DNA from: Paractinoplanes maris
GTDB taxonomy: Bacteria; Actinomycetota; Actinomycetes; Mycobacteriales; Micromonosporaceae
NCBI RefSeq assembly: GCF_023544465.1
Contig: NZ_JALPVL010000002.1
Span: 434,001 to 498,000 of the forward strand
Direction: 5' to 3'
Length of the DNA: 64,000 nucleotides
Shown: one piece after another, positions 1-9,257 of the stretch
Numbering within the stretch: position 1 is the stretch's first letter
Layout: each line of letters opens with the position of its first letter
Program-made: the position numbers and the translations under genes
The notes under the pieces: generated by a model
Databases searched by the model: none
What the model was told of the DNA's origin: nothing
Seen by the model: only the letters and a program-made list of their open reading frames with translations

Positions 1-770
1 TCTGGTACACCGGCGGCTTCACCGACCTGGGCGGCTCGTCGAGCATGGGCAAGCTCTACGACTGGATCGAGGGGGCCGGTGGCATCAGCGGCTTCAATCA
101 CCCCGGGCGCGAGCTGCTGCGGTTCAACGATTTCTCGTACGACGCCGGTCTGCGCGACCAGATGGTCGGCCTCGAGATGTTCAACCGGGGCGACGACTAC
201 CTGTTCGACGGCTGGTCGAGCGGGCAGAGCTCGCCACTCAACGCATGCCTCAACGCCGGCTGGCGCACCGGGCTGACCGGCGTGACCGACGAGCACGGCA
301 CCGACTGGGGTCATCCCGAGGGCAAGGGCCGGACCGGTCTGTGGGTCGCCGAGAACACCCGCAACGGGGTGCTCGAGGCCATGCGGGCCCGGCGTTTCTT
401 CGCCACCCGGGTCAGTGGACTCCGGCTCGACGCCACGGCCGACGGCGTACGGATGGGAAGCAGCCTGCCGATCGCCAAGGGTGACGTGCGGTTCGCGGTC
501 GATCTGGACCGCGGCCCGGAGTGGGCCGGCAAGCCGCTCAAGCTGCAGGTGCTGCGGCCGGGGACGCGGGCGCCGCAGGTGGTCGAGGTGATCGACGCGA
601 CGGCCGGCTCGACCACCGAGTTCACCGTGCCGCTCGACCTGGCCGCCGGCGCCTGGGTGGTCATCCGGGTGTCCGACCCGGCTCAGGCCAACGCCTCCCC
701 CGGTCCGGCCGGGCACCCGTGCAACGACTGGGGTGTGGCCTATTCGAGCCCGTGGTGGCTCTCCGCCTGA
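1..770 (+). CDS. PHP-domain (CehA/McbA-type) metallohydrolase, 5' end outside window
   Basis: Only the C-terminal part lies in the window; the open frame runs in from base 3 and an internal ATG at 45 is not the real start. The protein is closely similar along its whole visible length to the next gene (855-2087): both carry GFNHPGR-type and GVTDEHG motifs with metal-binding His/Asp residues, a shared block around GRTGLW.ENTR.GVL.AMRARRFFA, and an almost identical ending (SSPWWL). The family (CehA/McbA, PHP-fold metal-dependent phosphoesterases) includes secreted phosphatases and carbamate hydrolases; the substrate here is unknown. The tandem pair looks like a gene duplication. Confidence 0.7.
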   Translation, partial: WYTGGFTDLGGSSSMGKLYDWIEGAGGISGFNHPGRELLRFNDFSYDAGLRDQMVGLEMFNRGDDYLFDGWSSGQSSPLNACLNAGWRTGLTGVTDEHGTDWGHPEGKGRTGLWVAENTRNGVLEAMRARRFFATRVSGLRLDATADGVRMGSSLPIAKGDVRFAVDLDRGPEWAGKPLKLQVLRPGTRAPQVVEVIDATAGSTTEFTVPLDLAAGAWVVIRVSDPAQANASPGPAGHPCNDWGVAYSSPWWLSA

Positions 771-854
771 TCGGCCGACCACGTACGGGCCAATCCGGAC
801 GAGCCCTTGCGCGATTCACCTGACCATCGCCCGGGGTCTTGACATGCTCCTCGG

Positions 855-2087
855 GTGACCGCGCCGCAACGCCACCACCGTGTCCGACGTCGATCCCTGC
901 TGGCCGGGGCCGGCGGCCTGCTCATGCTGAGCGCCGACCCCACCCGGGGCCGGGCCGCGGCGGCCGGGTCCCGGCGTGCGTCCAGGGTCAGCCACGGCAC
1001 CACCCTGGCGTACGCCGACCTGCACAACCACACGCTGCTGTCGGACGGCATGGGTGAGCCCGAGCTGGCCTTCGCGTCGATGCGGACGGCCGGGATCGAC
1101 GTCGCCGCGCTGACCGACCACGCCACCGACGATGCGCTGACCGGGCTCACCAGTCACAAGTGGCACAAGCTGGGCAAGCTGGCCGACGGCGCCTACCGGC
1201 CCGGTGAGTACACGACGCTGCGCGGGTTCGAGTGGTCGCACTCGCACCTCGGCCACATCAACATCTGGTTCACCGACGAATTCGCCGACCTGAACCGCGC
1301 GGGCGACACCGCCGAGCTCTACAAATGGCTGGCCGGCACCTCGGGGATCGGCAGCTTCAACCATCCGGGGCGGCAGCGCGAGCAGTTCGGCGACTTCGCC
1401 TACGACGCCCGGATCGCCGGCCACATGGTCGCGCTCGAGATGTTCAACAACGGCGACGACTACCTCTTCGGCGGCTGGCCGACGCATGCCTCACCGCTGG
1501 TGGCCTGCCTCAACGCGGGCTGGCGGACCGGGCTGACCGGGGTCTCGGACGAGCACGGCGGGGATTGGGGACACGACGACGACAAGGGCCGTACGGGTCT
1601 CTGGATCACCGAGAACACCCGGGACGGGGTGCTGGCGGCCATGCGGGCGCGGCGTTTCTTCGCCAGCCGGGTGGACCGGTTGCGGCTGGACGCGACGGCC
1701 GACGGCGTACGGATGGGTGGCCGCCTGCCGATCGCCCAGGGGGACGTGACCTTCCGGGTCGACCTCGACCCCGGCCCGCAGTGGGCCGGCCGGCCGCTCT
1801 GCCTGCAGGTGCTGCGGCCGGGCCGGGACGTCCCCGAGGTGGTCGAGCTGCTGCACCTGGAGGCCGGCCCGGACACGAGGCAGGTCGTGAAGGTGACCGT
1901 GCCGCTCGACATCTCGGACGGTGACTGGGTCGTGCTGCGCGTCTCCGACCCGACCCTGGACAACCCGGCCCCCGGCCCCGAGGGGCACCCCGGCAACGAT
2001 TTCGGCCTGGCCTATTCGAGCCCTTGGTGGCTGACGGGCGGATCATCTCCGGCCAAGTCATCAAGTTCGCACCGGTCCGGCCGATAG
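855..2087 (+). CDS. Secreted PHP-domain (CehA/McbA-type) metallohydrolase
   Basis: The 410-aa product starts at GTG 855 and opens with a twin-arginine signal (RRRSLLAGAGG) and an Ala-rich stretch, so Tat export in folded, metal-loaded form is likely. The mature part begins with the PHP signature DLHNHTLLSDG (residues about 54-64), followed by a TDHA motif and later FNHPGR and SDEHG motifs, which together would hold a di- or tri-metal centre. This is the hallmark of the PHP superfamily of phosphoesterases and related amidohydrolase-like enzymes. It is a near copy of the preceding gene but has an extra Ser-rich tail of about 20 residues. The next gene starts 7 bases after the stop. Substrate not predictable from sequence. 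Confidence 0.8.
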   Translation: MTAPQRHHRVRRRSLLAGAGGLLMLSADPTRGRAAAAGSRRASRVSHGTTLAYADLHNHTLLSDGMGEPELAFASMRTAGIDVAALTDHATDDALTGLTSHKWHKLGKLADGAYRPGEYTTLRGFEWSHSHLGHINIWFTDEFADLNRAGDTAELYKWLAGTSGIGSFNHPGRQREQFGDFAYDARIAGHMVALEMFNNGDDYLFGGWPTHASPLVACLNAGWRTGLTGVSDEHGGDWGHDDDKGRTGLWITENTRDGVLAAMRARRFFASRVDRLRLDATADGVRMGGRLPIAQGDVTFRVDLDPGPQWAGRPLCLQVLRPGRDVPEVVELLHLEAGPDTRQVVKVTVPLDISDGDWVVLRVSDPTLDNPAPGPEGHPGNDFGLAYSSPWWLTGGSSPAKSSSSHRSGR

Positions 2088-2094
2088 GCAGCGC

Positions 2095-3315
2095 GTGACA
2101 TCATCGGAGCCGGTCGACGGCACCAAGCTCGTGCACGTGGGTCGCCAGCCGATCTTCGACGTGCACGGCGACGTGGTCGCCTACGAGCTTCTCTTCCGCG
2201 GCAGCATGGACGCCGTGGCGGCCGGCCGGCAGGACACGTACGCCACGAGCACGGTGATGATCAACGCGTTCACCGAGTTCGGCATCCGTGAGGTCGCCGG
2301 TGACCGCCTCTGCTTCATCAACCTGACCCGCGAGTTCCTGGCCGGCGAGCTGCCCCTGCCCTTCGGCCCGGCCCAGGTGGTGCTGGAGGTGCTGGAGACC
2401 GTCGAGATGGACGACGAGGTGGTCGCCGGGATCACCCGGCTCGCCGAGGCCGGCTATCGCATCGCCCTGGACGACTTCGTCTGGGGCTCCGGGCACGAGC
2501 AGCTCTTCGCCCTGGCCTCGTACGTGAAACTCGACCTTCTCGACGGCGACCTGAGTGTCCTCGAGAAGGTCGTGGCGGCGGTCCGGCAGTACCCCGGCAT
2601 CCAGCTCGTCGCCGAGCGGCTCGAGACCGAGGAGCAGGTCGCGATCGCCGAGCACTACGGCATGGAGCTGCGCCAGGGGTACGTGCTGAGCCGCCCGCAA
2701 GTGCTGACCGTGAACAGCCTCTCCCCCTCCCGCCTGCGCCGGCTCGAGCTGGTCGCCGCGCTGAGCGCCCCCGACTCCGACATGCCCCGCATCGTGGCGA
2801 TCATCGCCAGCGACCCGGCTCTCTCGCTGCGCGTGCTGCGGGCCAGCAACTCGGTCGCCGCCGGTCACGCCAACCGCGTCTCGTCGGTGCGGCAGGCCGT
2901 GGTGATGGTCGGGCTCAAGCACATCCGCCAGTGGGCGATGCTGATGGTGCTGGACGAGGTCGGCGGCCCGGCCGAGGAGCACATGCTCGGCGTGCTGACC
3001 CGGGCCCGGCTCTGCGAGAACGTGGCCCAGTGGTTCGGCGCCGCGCCCGACGCGGCGTTCATGAGCGGTGTGATCAGCGGCGTGGCCAAGGTCCTGGGCA
3101 TCCCGGCGGCCGAGATGGCCGAGCAGTTCCCGCTCGCGCCGGCCGTGTCGGCCGCGCTCACCCTGGGCAGCGGGCGGCTCGGGCAGGTGCTGCTCGCGGT
3201 CGACGCGTACGAGCGAGGTGAGCTGGGCGCGTTCGACCTGGCCCCGCAATACATGGACGCGGTGCGCTGGTCGACCCGGGCCCTCGACGCCTCCAACCGG
3301 CTGGCGGCGGCCTGA
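2095..3315 (+). CDS. EAL-HDOD domain signalling protein
   Basis: The 406-aa protein (GTG start) has an N-terminal EAL-type domain (about 1-200) and a C-terminal HDOD domain (about 205-400), the YuxH-like architecture. Several EAL motifs remain recognisable (YELLFRG in place of EALLR, FINLT, LEVLET, DDF, VKLDL, AERLETEEQ, QGYVLSRP), but the DDFG[TA]G loop reads DDFVWGSG and the EAL triplet reads ELL. It may therefore bind rather than hydrolyse cyclic di-GMP; that is inference. HDOD domains are regulatory helical domains related to HD hydrolases but usually lacking the HD pair. The gene follows the PHP gene by 7 bases and is probably cotranscribed. Confidence 0.85.
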   Translation: MTSSEPVDGTKLVHVGRQPIFDVHGDVVAYELLFRGSMDAVAAGRQDTYATSTVMINAFTEFGIREVAGDRLCFINLTREFLAGELPLPFGPAQVVLEVLETVEMDDEVVAGITRLAEAGYRIALDDFVWGSGHEQLFALASYVKLDLLDGDLSVLEKVVAAVRQYPGIQLVAERLETEEQVAIAEHYGMELRQGYVLSRPQVLTVNSLSPSRLRRLELVAALSAPDSDMPRIVAIIASDPALSLRVLRASNSVAAGHANRVSSVRQAVVMVGLKHIRQWAMLMVLDEVGGPAEEHMLGVLTRARLCENVAQWFGAAPDAAFMSGVISGVAKVLGIPAAEMAEQFPLAPAVSAALTLGSGRLGQVLLAVDAYERGELGAFDLAPQYMDAVRWSTRALDASNRLAAA

Positions 3316-3333
3316 ACCGGTAGTTTCGGATCC

Positions 3334-3521
3334 ATGAATGTCGCTGTGGTCACCGGGAGACCTGCCTGGTGCCGAACTGGATCGGGCTCGACCGGGCGCA
3401 CGCCGAGCGGGCTCGCCTGGCGCCGGCCGACCGGGTGCCGCTGATCCCGCCCGAGCAGGTCGTCAAGGCCGCGCTGGAGTTGCTGCGGTCGGGCGCGGGC
3501 GGCACGGTCGTGGAGATTTAA
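3334..3521 (+). pseudogene. Short-chain dehydrogenase remnant with internal deletion
   Basis: An ATG at 3334 begins MNVAVVTG, the typical first beta strand of a Rossmann-fold short-chain dehydrogenase. Directly after it (3360-3521, a different frame) lies a peptide that looks like the C-terminus of the same family: CLVPNWIGLDRAHAERARL, then LIPPEQVVKAALELL and a final GGTVVEI. About 170-200 residues that would carry the NAD-binding glycines and the YxxxK catalytic pair are missing, and the two ends are out of frame. The simplest reading is a large internal deletion. The stop (TAA 3519-3521) overlaps the stop of the convergent sigma-factor gene. Confidence 0.7.
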
Positions 3522-4675
3522 AGCTCGGCCGCCCGGGCCAGCAGGGCACGGCGTTCCGGCCCGTCCGGACTCGCCGCGGCGGCCTCGCGGAAGAGGGTGG
3601 CCGCCCGCTGCTTGTCACCGCTGCGGGCGGTCAGGTCGGCCTCGACGGCGATGACCATGGGGTAGTCGTCACGGATCTCGCGCACGTCGTCCAGGAGCGC
3701 CAGGCCGGCGGACGGGCCGAAGGCGTACCCGTGGGCCACCGCCCGGTTGAGGTTGACCACCGGGGTCGGCTGCACGCGAGCCAGCTCGTCATACCAGAGC
3801 GCGATCGACCGCCAGTCGGTGTCACCCGGAGTGACGGCCGTGGCGTGACAGGCAGCAATGCGGGCCTGCAACGCGTACGGGCCCTCGACCGGCGTGCGGA
3901 GCAGGATCTGCAGGGCCTCGGCGATCGACGCGCGATCCCAGGTCTCCCGGTCCTGGCGATCCAGCGGTACCAGGTCGCCCGCGGCGTCGCGCCGGGCGTG
4001 CCGCCGCGAGTGCTGGAGCAGGAACAACGCCAGCAGCGACGACCCCTCGGACTCGGCCGGCATCAGCGTCGCCAGCACCCGGGCCAGCCGGATCGCCTCC
4101 TCGGCGAGGAACGGCTCACCGTCGTACCCCCGGTTGAACAACAGATAGAGCACCGCGAGCACACCCGACAACCGCTCACCGAGCGCATCCCCCTCGGGCA
4201 CCCGGTACGGGATCCGGGCCGCGGCGATCTTGGACTTGGCCCGAGTCAGCCGACGGGTCATCGTCGCCTCGCTGACCAGGAAGGCGCGGGCGATGTCAGC
4301 GGTGGAAAGGCCGGCCACCGTACGCAGGGTGAGCGCGACCCGCGCCTCCAGGGCGAGCGCCGGATGACAGCAGGTGAAGATCAGCTGGAGCCGATCGTCC
4401 TCGTCCTCGTGGGCCGGCCCGGTCATCGCCACCTCCCGCAGCTTGCGATCCTCGACGGCGGCCCGGCGCAGCACGTCGAGGGCCCGGTTCCGGGCGACTG
4501 TCATCAGCCAGCCGCCCGGATTGCCGGGCACACCGTCGCGCGGCCACCGTTCCAGCGCCGTGGCCAGGGCGTCCTGCGCGCAGTCCTCGGACAGCGTCCA
4601 GTCGCCGGTCAGCCGGATCAGGGTGGCGACGATGCGCCCGTAGTTCTCCCGGTGGGCGACGGCGACGGCGTCCAT
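3518..4675 (-). CDS. ECF sigma factor, ECF42-like, with C-terminal extension
   Basis: The 385-aa product starts at MDAVAVAHRENYGRI. Region 2 (about 1-75) is seen in TLSEDCAQDALATALERW and GGWLMTVARNRALDVLRR; region 4 (about 115-165) in LTLRTVAGLSTADIARAFLV and SEATMTRRLTRAKSKI. A long helical extension of about 210 residues follows, with a PVVNLNRAVA motif typical of the ECF42 group, where it is thought to control activity in place of an anti-sigma factor. It lies 2 bases after the DGPF-domain gene, the usual partner of this group. An upstream in-frame extension to 4771 lies inside that partner gene and is unlikely to be used. Target promoters unknown. Confidence 0.88.
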   Translation of the reverse strand: MDAVAVAHRENYGRIVATLIRLTGDWTLSEDCAQDALATALERWPRDGVPGNPGGWLMTVARNRALDVLRRAAVEDRKLREVAMTGPAHEDEDDRLQLIFTCCHPALALEARVALTLRTVAGLSTADIARAFLVSEATMTRRLTRAKSKIAAARIPYRVPEGDALGERLSGVLAVLYLLFNRGYDGEPFLAEEAIRLARVLATLMPAESEGSSLLALFLLQHSRRHARRDAAGDLVPLDRQDRETWDRASIAEALQILLRTPVEGPYALQARIAACHATAVTPGDTDWRSIALWYDELARVQPTPVVNLNRAVAHGYAFGPSAGLALLDDVREIRDDYPMVIAVEADLTARSGDKQRAATLFREAAAASPDGPERRALLARAAEL

Positions 4676-4677
4676 CT

Positions 4678-5007
4678 CTACAGGTCGGCGTAGGGGCGCA
4701 GCTCGACCCGGCCGCCGTGGGCCATCGGGTGGGCGGCCGCGACCGCGATGGCCTCGTCGAGGTCGGCACACTCCAGAATGTCGAAGCCCACGATCACCTC
4801 CTTGGTCTCGGTGAACGGGCCGTCGGTCAGCAGCACCTCGCCGCCGCGGACCCGCACCGTGGTGGCCGCGCTCGGCGGGGCGAGCACGCTGCCCTCGACC
4901 CGGCGCCCGGCGGCGTCGTTCTCGGCCACCCAGACGTTGATGTCGGGCACCCGCGACTCGTCGGTCTCGGGCTCGGTGTCGGTGCAGACGAACATCATGT
5001 ACTTCAT
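4678..5007 (-). CDS. YCII/DGPF-domain protein, partner of ECF sigma factor
   Basis: The small (109-aa) protein begins MKYMMFVCTD and contains the signature DGPFTETKE; the YCII-related fold is a ferredoxin-like alpha/beta barrel of about 100 residues. The start at 5007 is preceded by a GAGGGAGA ribosome site. A longer frame from ATG 5037 would overlap the stop of the upstream LacI gene (ATGA) but has no such site. Members of this family are almost always encoded next to ECF42 sigma factors; a role as signal sensor or enzyme has not been settled. Gene order here is LacI regulator, DGPF protein, sigma factor, all on the minus strand. Confidence 0.85.
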   Translation of the reverse strand: MKYMMFVCTDTEPETDESRVPDINVWVAENDAAGRRVEGSVLAPPSAATTVRVRGGEVLLTDGPFTETKEVIVGFDILECADLDEAIAVAAAHPMAHGGRVELRPYADL

Positions 5008-5033
5008 CGCTGTCTCCCTCGATCGTCGTGCGT

Positions 5034-6098
5034 TCATCGGGATGACGAACGGCTCGAGCCCGATCCGGACAGGCCGCCGAGAATCTTTTCAGATCCTTCT
5101 CTCCGCCAGATCCGGGGCAGATTGAGCGAGGTCAGGATCTGGACGGCGGACCCGGCCGGACGCACCGAACCGGACAGTGCGCCACGCGCCTGAAGGATGG
5201 CCCGGCAGGCCGAGCGCAGGTCGGCGCGCAGGTCGTGGTGCAGCACGGCGGAGAGGCGACCGGCGCGTAAGAGGCCCGCGTTCTCCTCGTCGAGGTCGTG
5301 CGCCACGAAGACGTCGTAGTTGCGGCGCTCGGCGGCGAAGGCGGCCAGGACGGCGGCGGTGTGGCCGGTCGCGGAGGTGTAGACGGCCCGGATCGCCGGG
5401 TTGGCGGCCAGCACGCCTCGCAGCCGGACTGGATCGGCCGGCTGCTCGGTCGATTCGGGTCGCCGCTCGATGGGCTCGGTGATCAGCAGCCGGCGGTTCG
5501 GCGAGCGCGAGTGCAACTCGCTCCGGAAACCCTGGAGCCGGCCCTGGGCGGCGGCGGCGTTCACCACCAGCACGTCGCCGGCCCGGTCGGCCAGCCACTG
5601 GTCGACCAGATAGGCAGCGGTGGCGCCGGCCTCAGTCTCGTCGAGGCCCACGTGAGCGACCCGTTTGGCGGCCGGCAGGTCGGTCCCGAAAGTGACGACC
5701 GGGATCTCCAGATGCCCGATCGCGTCGAGCAGCCCGGGTGACTCGGCGGCCTCGAGGATCAGGCCGTGGGAACCGGCCCGGGCTACCTTGGTCAGCTCGG
5801 CCAAGGGGTCGACGGCCGATCGGAGGCGAGGGCGGATCACGGCGGGCCGCAGGCCAGGAAGTTCGGCCCGCAGGGCGGCCCCGACCCGAGCGCGATCACC
5901 GACGATCAGGTCGATCGTGAACGTCCGAGCCGGCAACGGCGGCTCGTCGTGCTGCCGGTCGAGCGCCGCGATGGCCTGGTGAACGTCTTGCACGGTGCTC
6001 TGGCGGACACCGCCGCGCTGATGCAACACCCGATCAACAGTGGCCAGGCTGAGGCCCGCCTGGGCGGCGATCTCCCGGATCCGATGCGGGTGCTTCAC
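5034..6098 (-). CDS. LacI-family transcriptional regulator
   Basis: The 354-aa protein starts at GTG 6098, chosen because GGAGGCG lies just upstream and the LacI helix-turn-helix follows at once (IREIAAQAGLSLATVDRVL, with hinge region RQSTVQDVHQAI). A periplasmic-binding-type sugar-sensing domain follows (FTIDLIVGD, then GLILEAAESPG and VTFGTDLP). The open frame extends upstream to 6485, but that part is Arg/Pro-rich translation of the 24-bp tandem repeat and is not credible protein. The C-terminal SGSGSSRSSSR tail is unusual. The stop overlaps a possible upstream start of the DGPF gene. Its sugar effector and targets are not evident from neighbours. Confidence 0.82.
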   Translation of the reverse strand: MKHPHRIREIAAQAGLSLATVDRVLHQRGGVRQSTVQDVHQAIAALDRQHDEPPLPARTFTIDLIVGDRARVGAALRAELPGLRPAVIRPRLRSAVDPLAELTKVARAGSHGLILEAAESPGLLDAIGHLEIPVVTFGTDLPAAKRVAHVGLDETEAGATAAYLVDQWLADRAGDVLVVNAAAAQGRLQGFRSELHSRSPNRRLLITEPIERRPESTEQPADPVRLRGVLAANPAIRAVYTSATGHTAAVLAAFAAERRNYDVFVAHDLDEENAGLLRAGRLSAVLHHDLRADLRSACRAILQARGALSGSVRPAGSAVQILTSLNLPRIWRREGSEKILGGLSGSGSSRSSSR

Positions 6099-6144
6099 GC
6101 CGCCTCCATCCGCCCAGCCAAGATCGCCTCCCTGGTGCCACCGC

Positions 6145-6172
6145 CTCCCCCGCCCTCCCAAGGGCAGGGGAG
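6145..6172. other. Strong hairpin in the LacI leader
   Basis: CTCCCCCGCCCT pairs with AGGGCAGGGGAG across a 4-base loop, with one mismatch. It lies between the repeat region and the LacI start. It has no T-run, so it is either a GC-type terminator for the minus-strand HAMP gene or leader structure. Confidence 0.45.
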
Positions 6173-6205
6173 AAACTACGCCCCACCGGGCCGACCGGGC
6201 TGGAG

Positions 6206-6238
6206 TTGTCCACAGCAACGCACGGCTGTTTATCCACA
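6206..6238 (+). other. Pair of DnaA-box-like sites
   Basis: TTGTCCACA (6206-6214) and TTATCCACA (6230-6238) match the actinobacterial and the classical DnaA box respectively. They are in the same orientation and exactly 24 bases apart. No dnaA, dnaN or other origin gene is nearby, so this is not taken as oriC. It could be a DnaA-titrating or DnaA-regulated site. Confidence 0.45.
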
Positions 6239-6253
6239 GCGGGACCTCTCGCT

Positions 6254-6373
6254 GCCGCCCGCGCTCGGGTCGCCGCAGCCGCCCGCGCTCGGGTCGCCGC
6301 AGCCGCCCGCGCTCGGGTCGCCGCAGCCGCCCGCGCTCGGGTCGCCGCAGCCGCCCGCGCTCGGGTCGCCACA
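6254..6373. repeat. 24-bp tandem repeat, five copies
   Basis: Five head-to-tail copies of a 24-base unit start at 6254, 6278, 6302, 6326 and 6350. Each contains GCCGCCCGCGCTCGGGTCGC; four are identical and the last has one change (GCCACA for GCCGCA at its end). The array lies in the 376-base gap between the LacI regulator and the HAMP protein. In every frame it gives low-complexity peptide only. Confidence 0.95.
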
Positions 6374-6474
6374 GCCGGCCGTCGTTCAGATGCCTCGGCC
6401 GCGCGTTCAGGATGAGGGGTTTCTGAGGTGTTATGGAAGAGCTTTGATGTGTGGTCAGCCCATTGCGCGACTGG

Positions 6475-7551
6475 TCACGCGTCACCGTTGAGAACGGCGA
6501 CCATGTGGCGGTGCTCGTCGGCCATCTGAGCCAGCAGCAGGTGACGCTGAGTGGCCGGCATGTCGGGATTGTCCATCAGCTGATCGAGCTGGACGCCCAG
6601 GTCGGCGAGGCTAGGACGCAACTCCGCAGCCTGGTCGCGAGCGGGCTCGGCAACCGGGGCGGACTCGGCAACCGGGGCGAACTCTTCGACCGCGGCGGCC
6701 TCTTCAATCGCCGCGGGCTGGGCAACCGGGGCGGGCCCCGAGGTGGGCTCAGGCGTCGCGGGGGGCGGGGGCGCGAACGAGAGCGATTCGAAAGTCCGCA
6801 TCTCGACCGTCGGGCCCGCGACGGCTGCCTGCGGCCCGAAAGGTACGTCGGCCGCAGCCGGTTCGGCCGCGGAAGCCTCCGCCGGGGACAGCCCGTCCGG
6901 AGTGGGCGGGTGCTGGGCCGGGGAGGCCGACGGGGGTGCCGCCGATCGGGTCCGGGCCAGCAGGTCGTTGAGGGCCGTCGTCAGCTCCGCCACCTCGCGC
7001 GGACTCGTCACCTCAGGCAGGCGTTCATCCGGGCCGAGGTCGCGCGCGGCGCTCAGCAGCCGCTGGAACGGCCGCAGCACGAGGCCGGTGGCGAACCAGA
7101 CCCCGGCCGCGCTCAGCACGGCCGCCAGCAGCACCAGCAGATCCACGACCAGCACGTTATCGTCGTGCTGCTCCTCCAGGGCGTCCAGGCTCACCAGAAT
7201 CTGCAGCTGAGCGCCGGAGACCAGCGTCTCGGCCAGCGAGCGCCACTCGTCGTCGCCCGAGCTGACCGTCGAGTAGCCGTCGTCGACCGGCAGCGGGAAG
7301 CCGGCCGACGAGCCGACCTGCTTGAGCATCTCGCCGTCGGCGATCAGCCGGATCGCGAACGTCCCGTCGGTGGGCAGGGAACCGTTCTTCACCGCCGCCG
7401 CCCGTACCTGCTCGGCGCGGGCGGCCAGGACACGGTCCAGGTCGTCGCGGTCCCGGTGGTCGATGCGGACGACGATGACCAGCCCGGCGAGCGCGACCAC
7501 GAGGGCCACGAGCACCGTGACGGCGAGGGTGAGTTGAGTGCGGAGCCTCAT
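6475..7551 (-). CDS. HAMP-domain membrane protein, kinase-less sensor-like
   Basis: The 358-aa protein starts MRLRTQLTLAV and has two membrane segments (about 7-29 and 135-158) around an extracytoplasmic domain of about 100 residues, then a HAMP region (LRPFQRLLSAARDLGPDERL...). A Pro/Ala/Glu-rich linker of about 110 residues follows. The last 45 residues (DLGVQLDQLMDNPDMPATQR..., MADEHRHMVAVLNGDA) resemble the second half of a histidine-kinase dimerisation domain. There is no H-box, no N, G1 or G2 ATP-binding motif, and no response regulator nearby. It ends at the repeat region, so it may be a truncated histidine kinase or a signalling adaptor of its own kind. Confidence 0.75.
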   Translation of the reverse strand: MRLRTQLTLAVTVLVALVVALAGLVIVVRIDHRDRDDLDRVLAARAEQVRAAAVKNGSLPTDGTFAIRLIADGEMLKQVGSSAGFPLPVDDGYSTVSSGDDEWRSLAETLVSGAQLQILVSLDALEEQHDDNVLVVDLLVLLAAVLSAAGVWFATGLVLRPFQRLLSAARDLGPDERLPEVTSPREVAELTTALNDLLARTRSAAPPSASPAQHPPTPDGLSPAEASAAEPAAADVPFGPQAAVAGPTVEMRTFESLSFAPPPPATPEPTSGPAPVAQPAAIEEAAAVEEFAPVAESAPVAEPARDQAAELRPSLADLGVQLDQLMDNPDMPATQRHLLLAQMADEHRHMVAVLNGDA

Positions 7552-7620
7552 GGCCGGGACATGATCCTCACGACGATGGCGGGAAAGAAGTCTGGCACTC
7601 GGTTAAACTATTACTTGCCC

Positions 7621-7701
7621 GCGTCGAGAGGCGCTGCGACGGAGCCGGCCGTGCCGGTCTCCGCCACGCTCGGCCCGGGTTGTTGACCTCAAGGGCGCCT
7701 C
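7621..7701 (+). promoter_or_regulatory. SAH riboswitch upstream of ahcY
   Basis: The closing stem GAGGCGC (7628-7634) pairs with GCGCCTC (7695-7701), and the strand continues GAGGCGCTGCGACGG, the most conserved part of the S-adenosylhomocysteine riboswitch. An inner stem (7641-7649 with 7653-7662, one bulge) and a CCACGCTCGG segment also fit. It ends 10 bases before the GGGAGGAG ribosome site of ahcY, as expected for an aptamer that switches on SAH hydrolase when SAH builds up. Confidence 0.82.
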
Positions 7702-7723
7702 CTGATGAGGGAGGAGCCCTCGC

Positions 7724-9199
<1,476 letters not shown>

Positions 9200-9207
9200 C
9201 AGCCGCT

Positions 9208-9249
9208 CTTTCCCCGCCCGGCCGCATCGGCGGGACCGGGCGGGGAAAG
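9208..9249 (+). terminator. Hairpin terminator after ahcY
   Basis: A perfect 14-bp stem (CTTTCCCCGCCCGG with CCGGGCGGGGAAAG) surrounds a 14-base loop, 9 bases after the ahcY stop. It has no T-run. Its 3' arm GGGGAAAG lies 8 bases before the GTG of the antiporter gene and may also act as that gene's ribosome site. Confidence 0.75.
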
Positions 9250-9257
9250 ATGGTTCT

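Noticed and set aside
3338..4693. A 451-codon open frame on the plus strand
   Set aside because: It is antisense to the well-supported ECF sigma factor gene and translates to low-complexity Arg/Gly/Pro-rich peptide without motifs, typical of GC-rich shadow frames.
6181..6240. Chromosomal replication origin
   Set aside because: Only two DnaA-box-like sites are present, and dnaA, dnaN, rpmH and gidB are not in the window.
6099..6485. N-terminal extension of the LacI regulator
   Set aside because: The extra 129 residues are mostly translation of the 24-bp tandem repeat; a ribosome site and the helix-turn-helix fix the start at 6098.
7588..7612. CIRCE-like heat-shock element (TCTGGCACTC) near ahcY
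   Set aside because: There is only one partial half-site and no inverted partner at the required distance.
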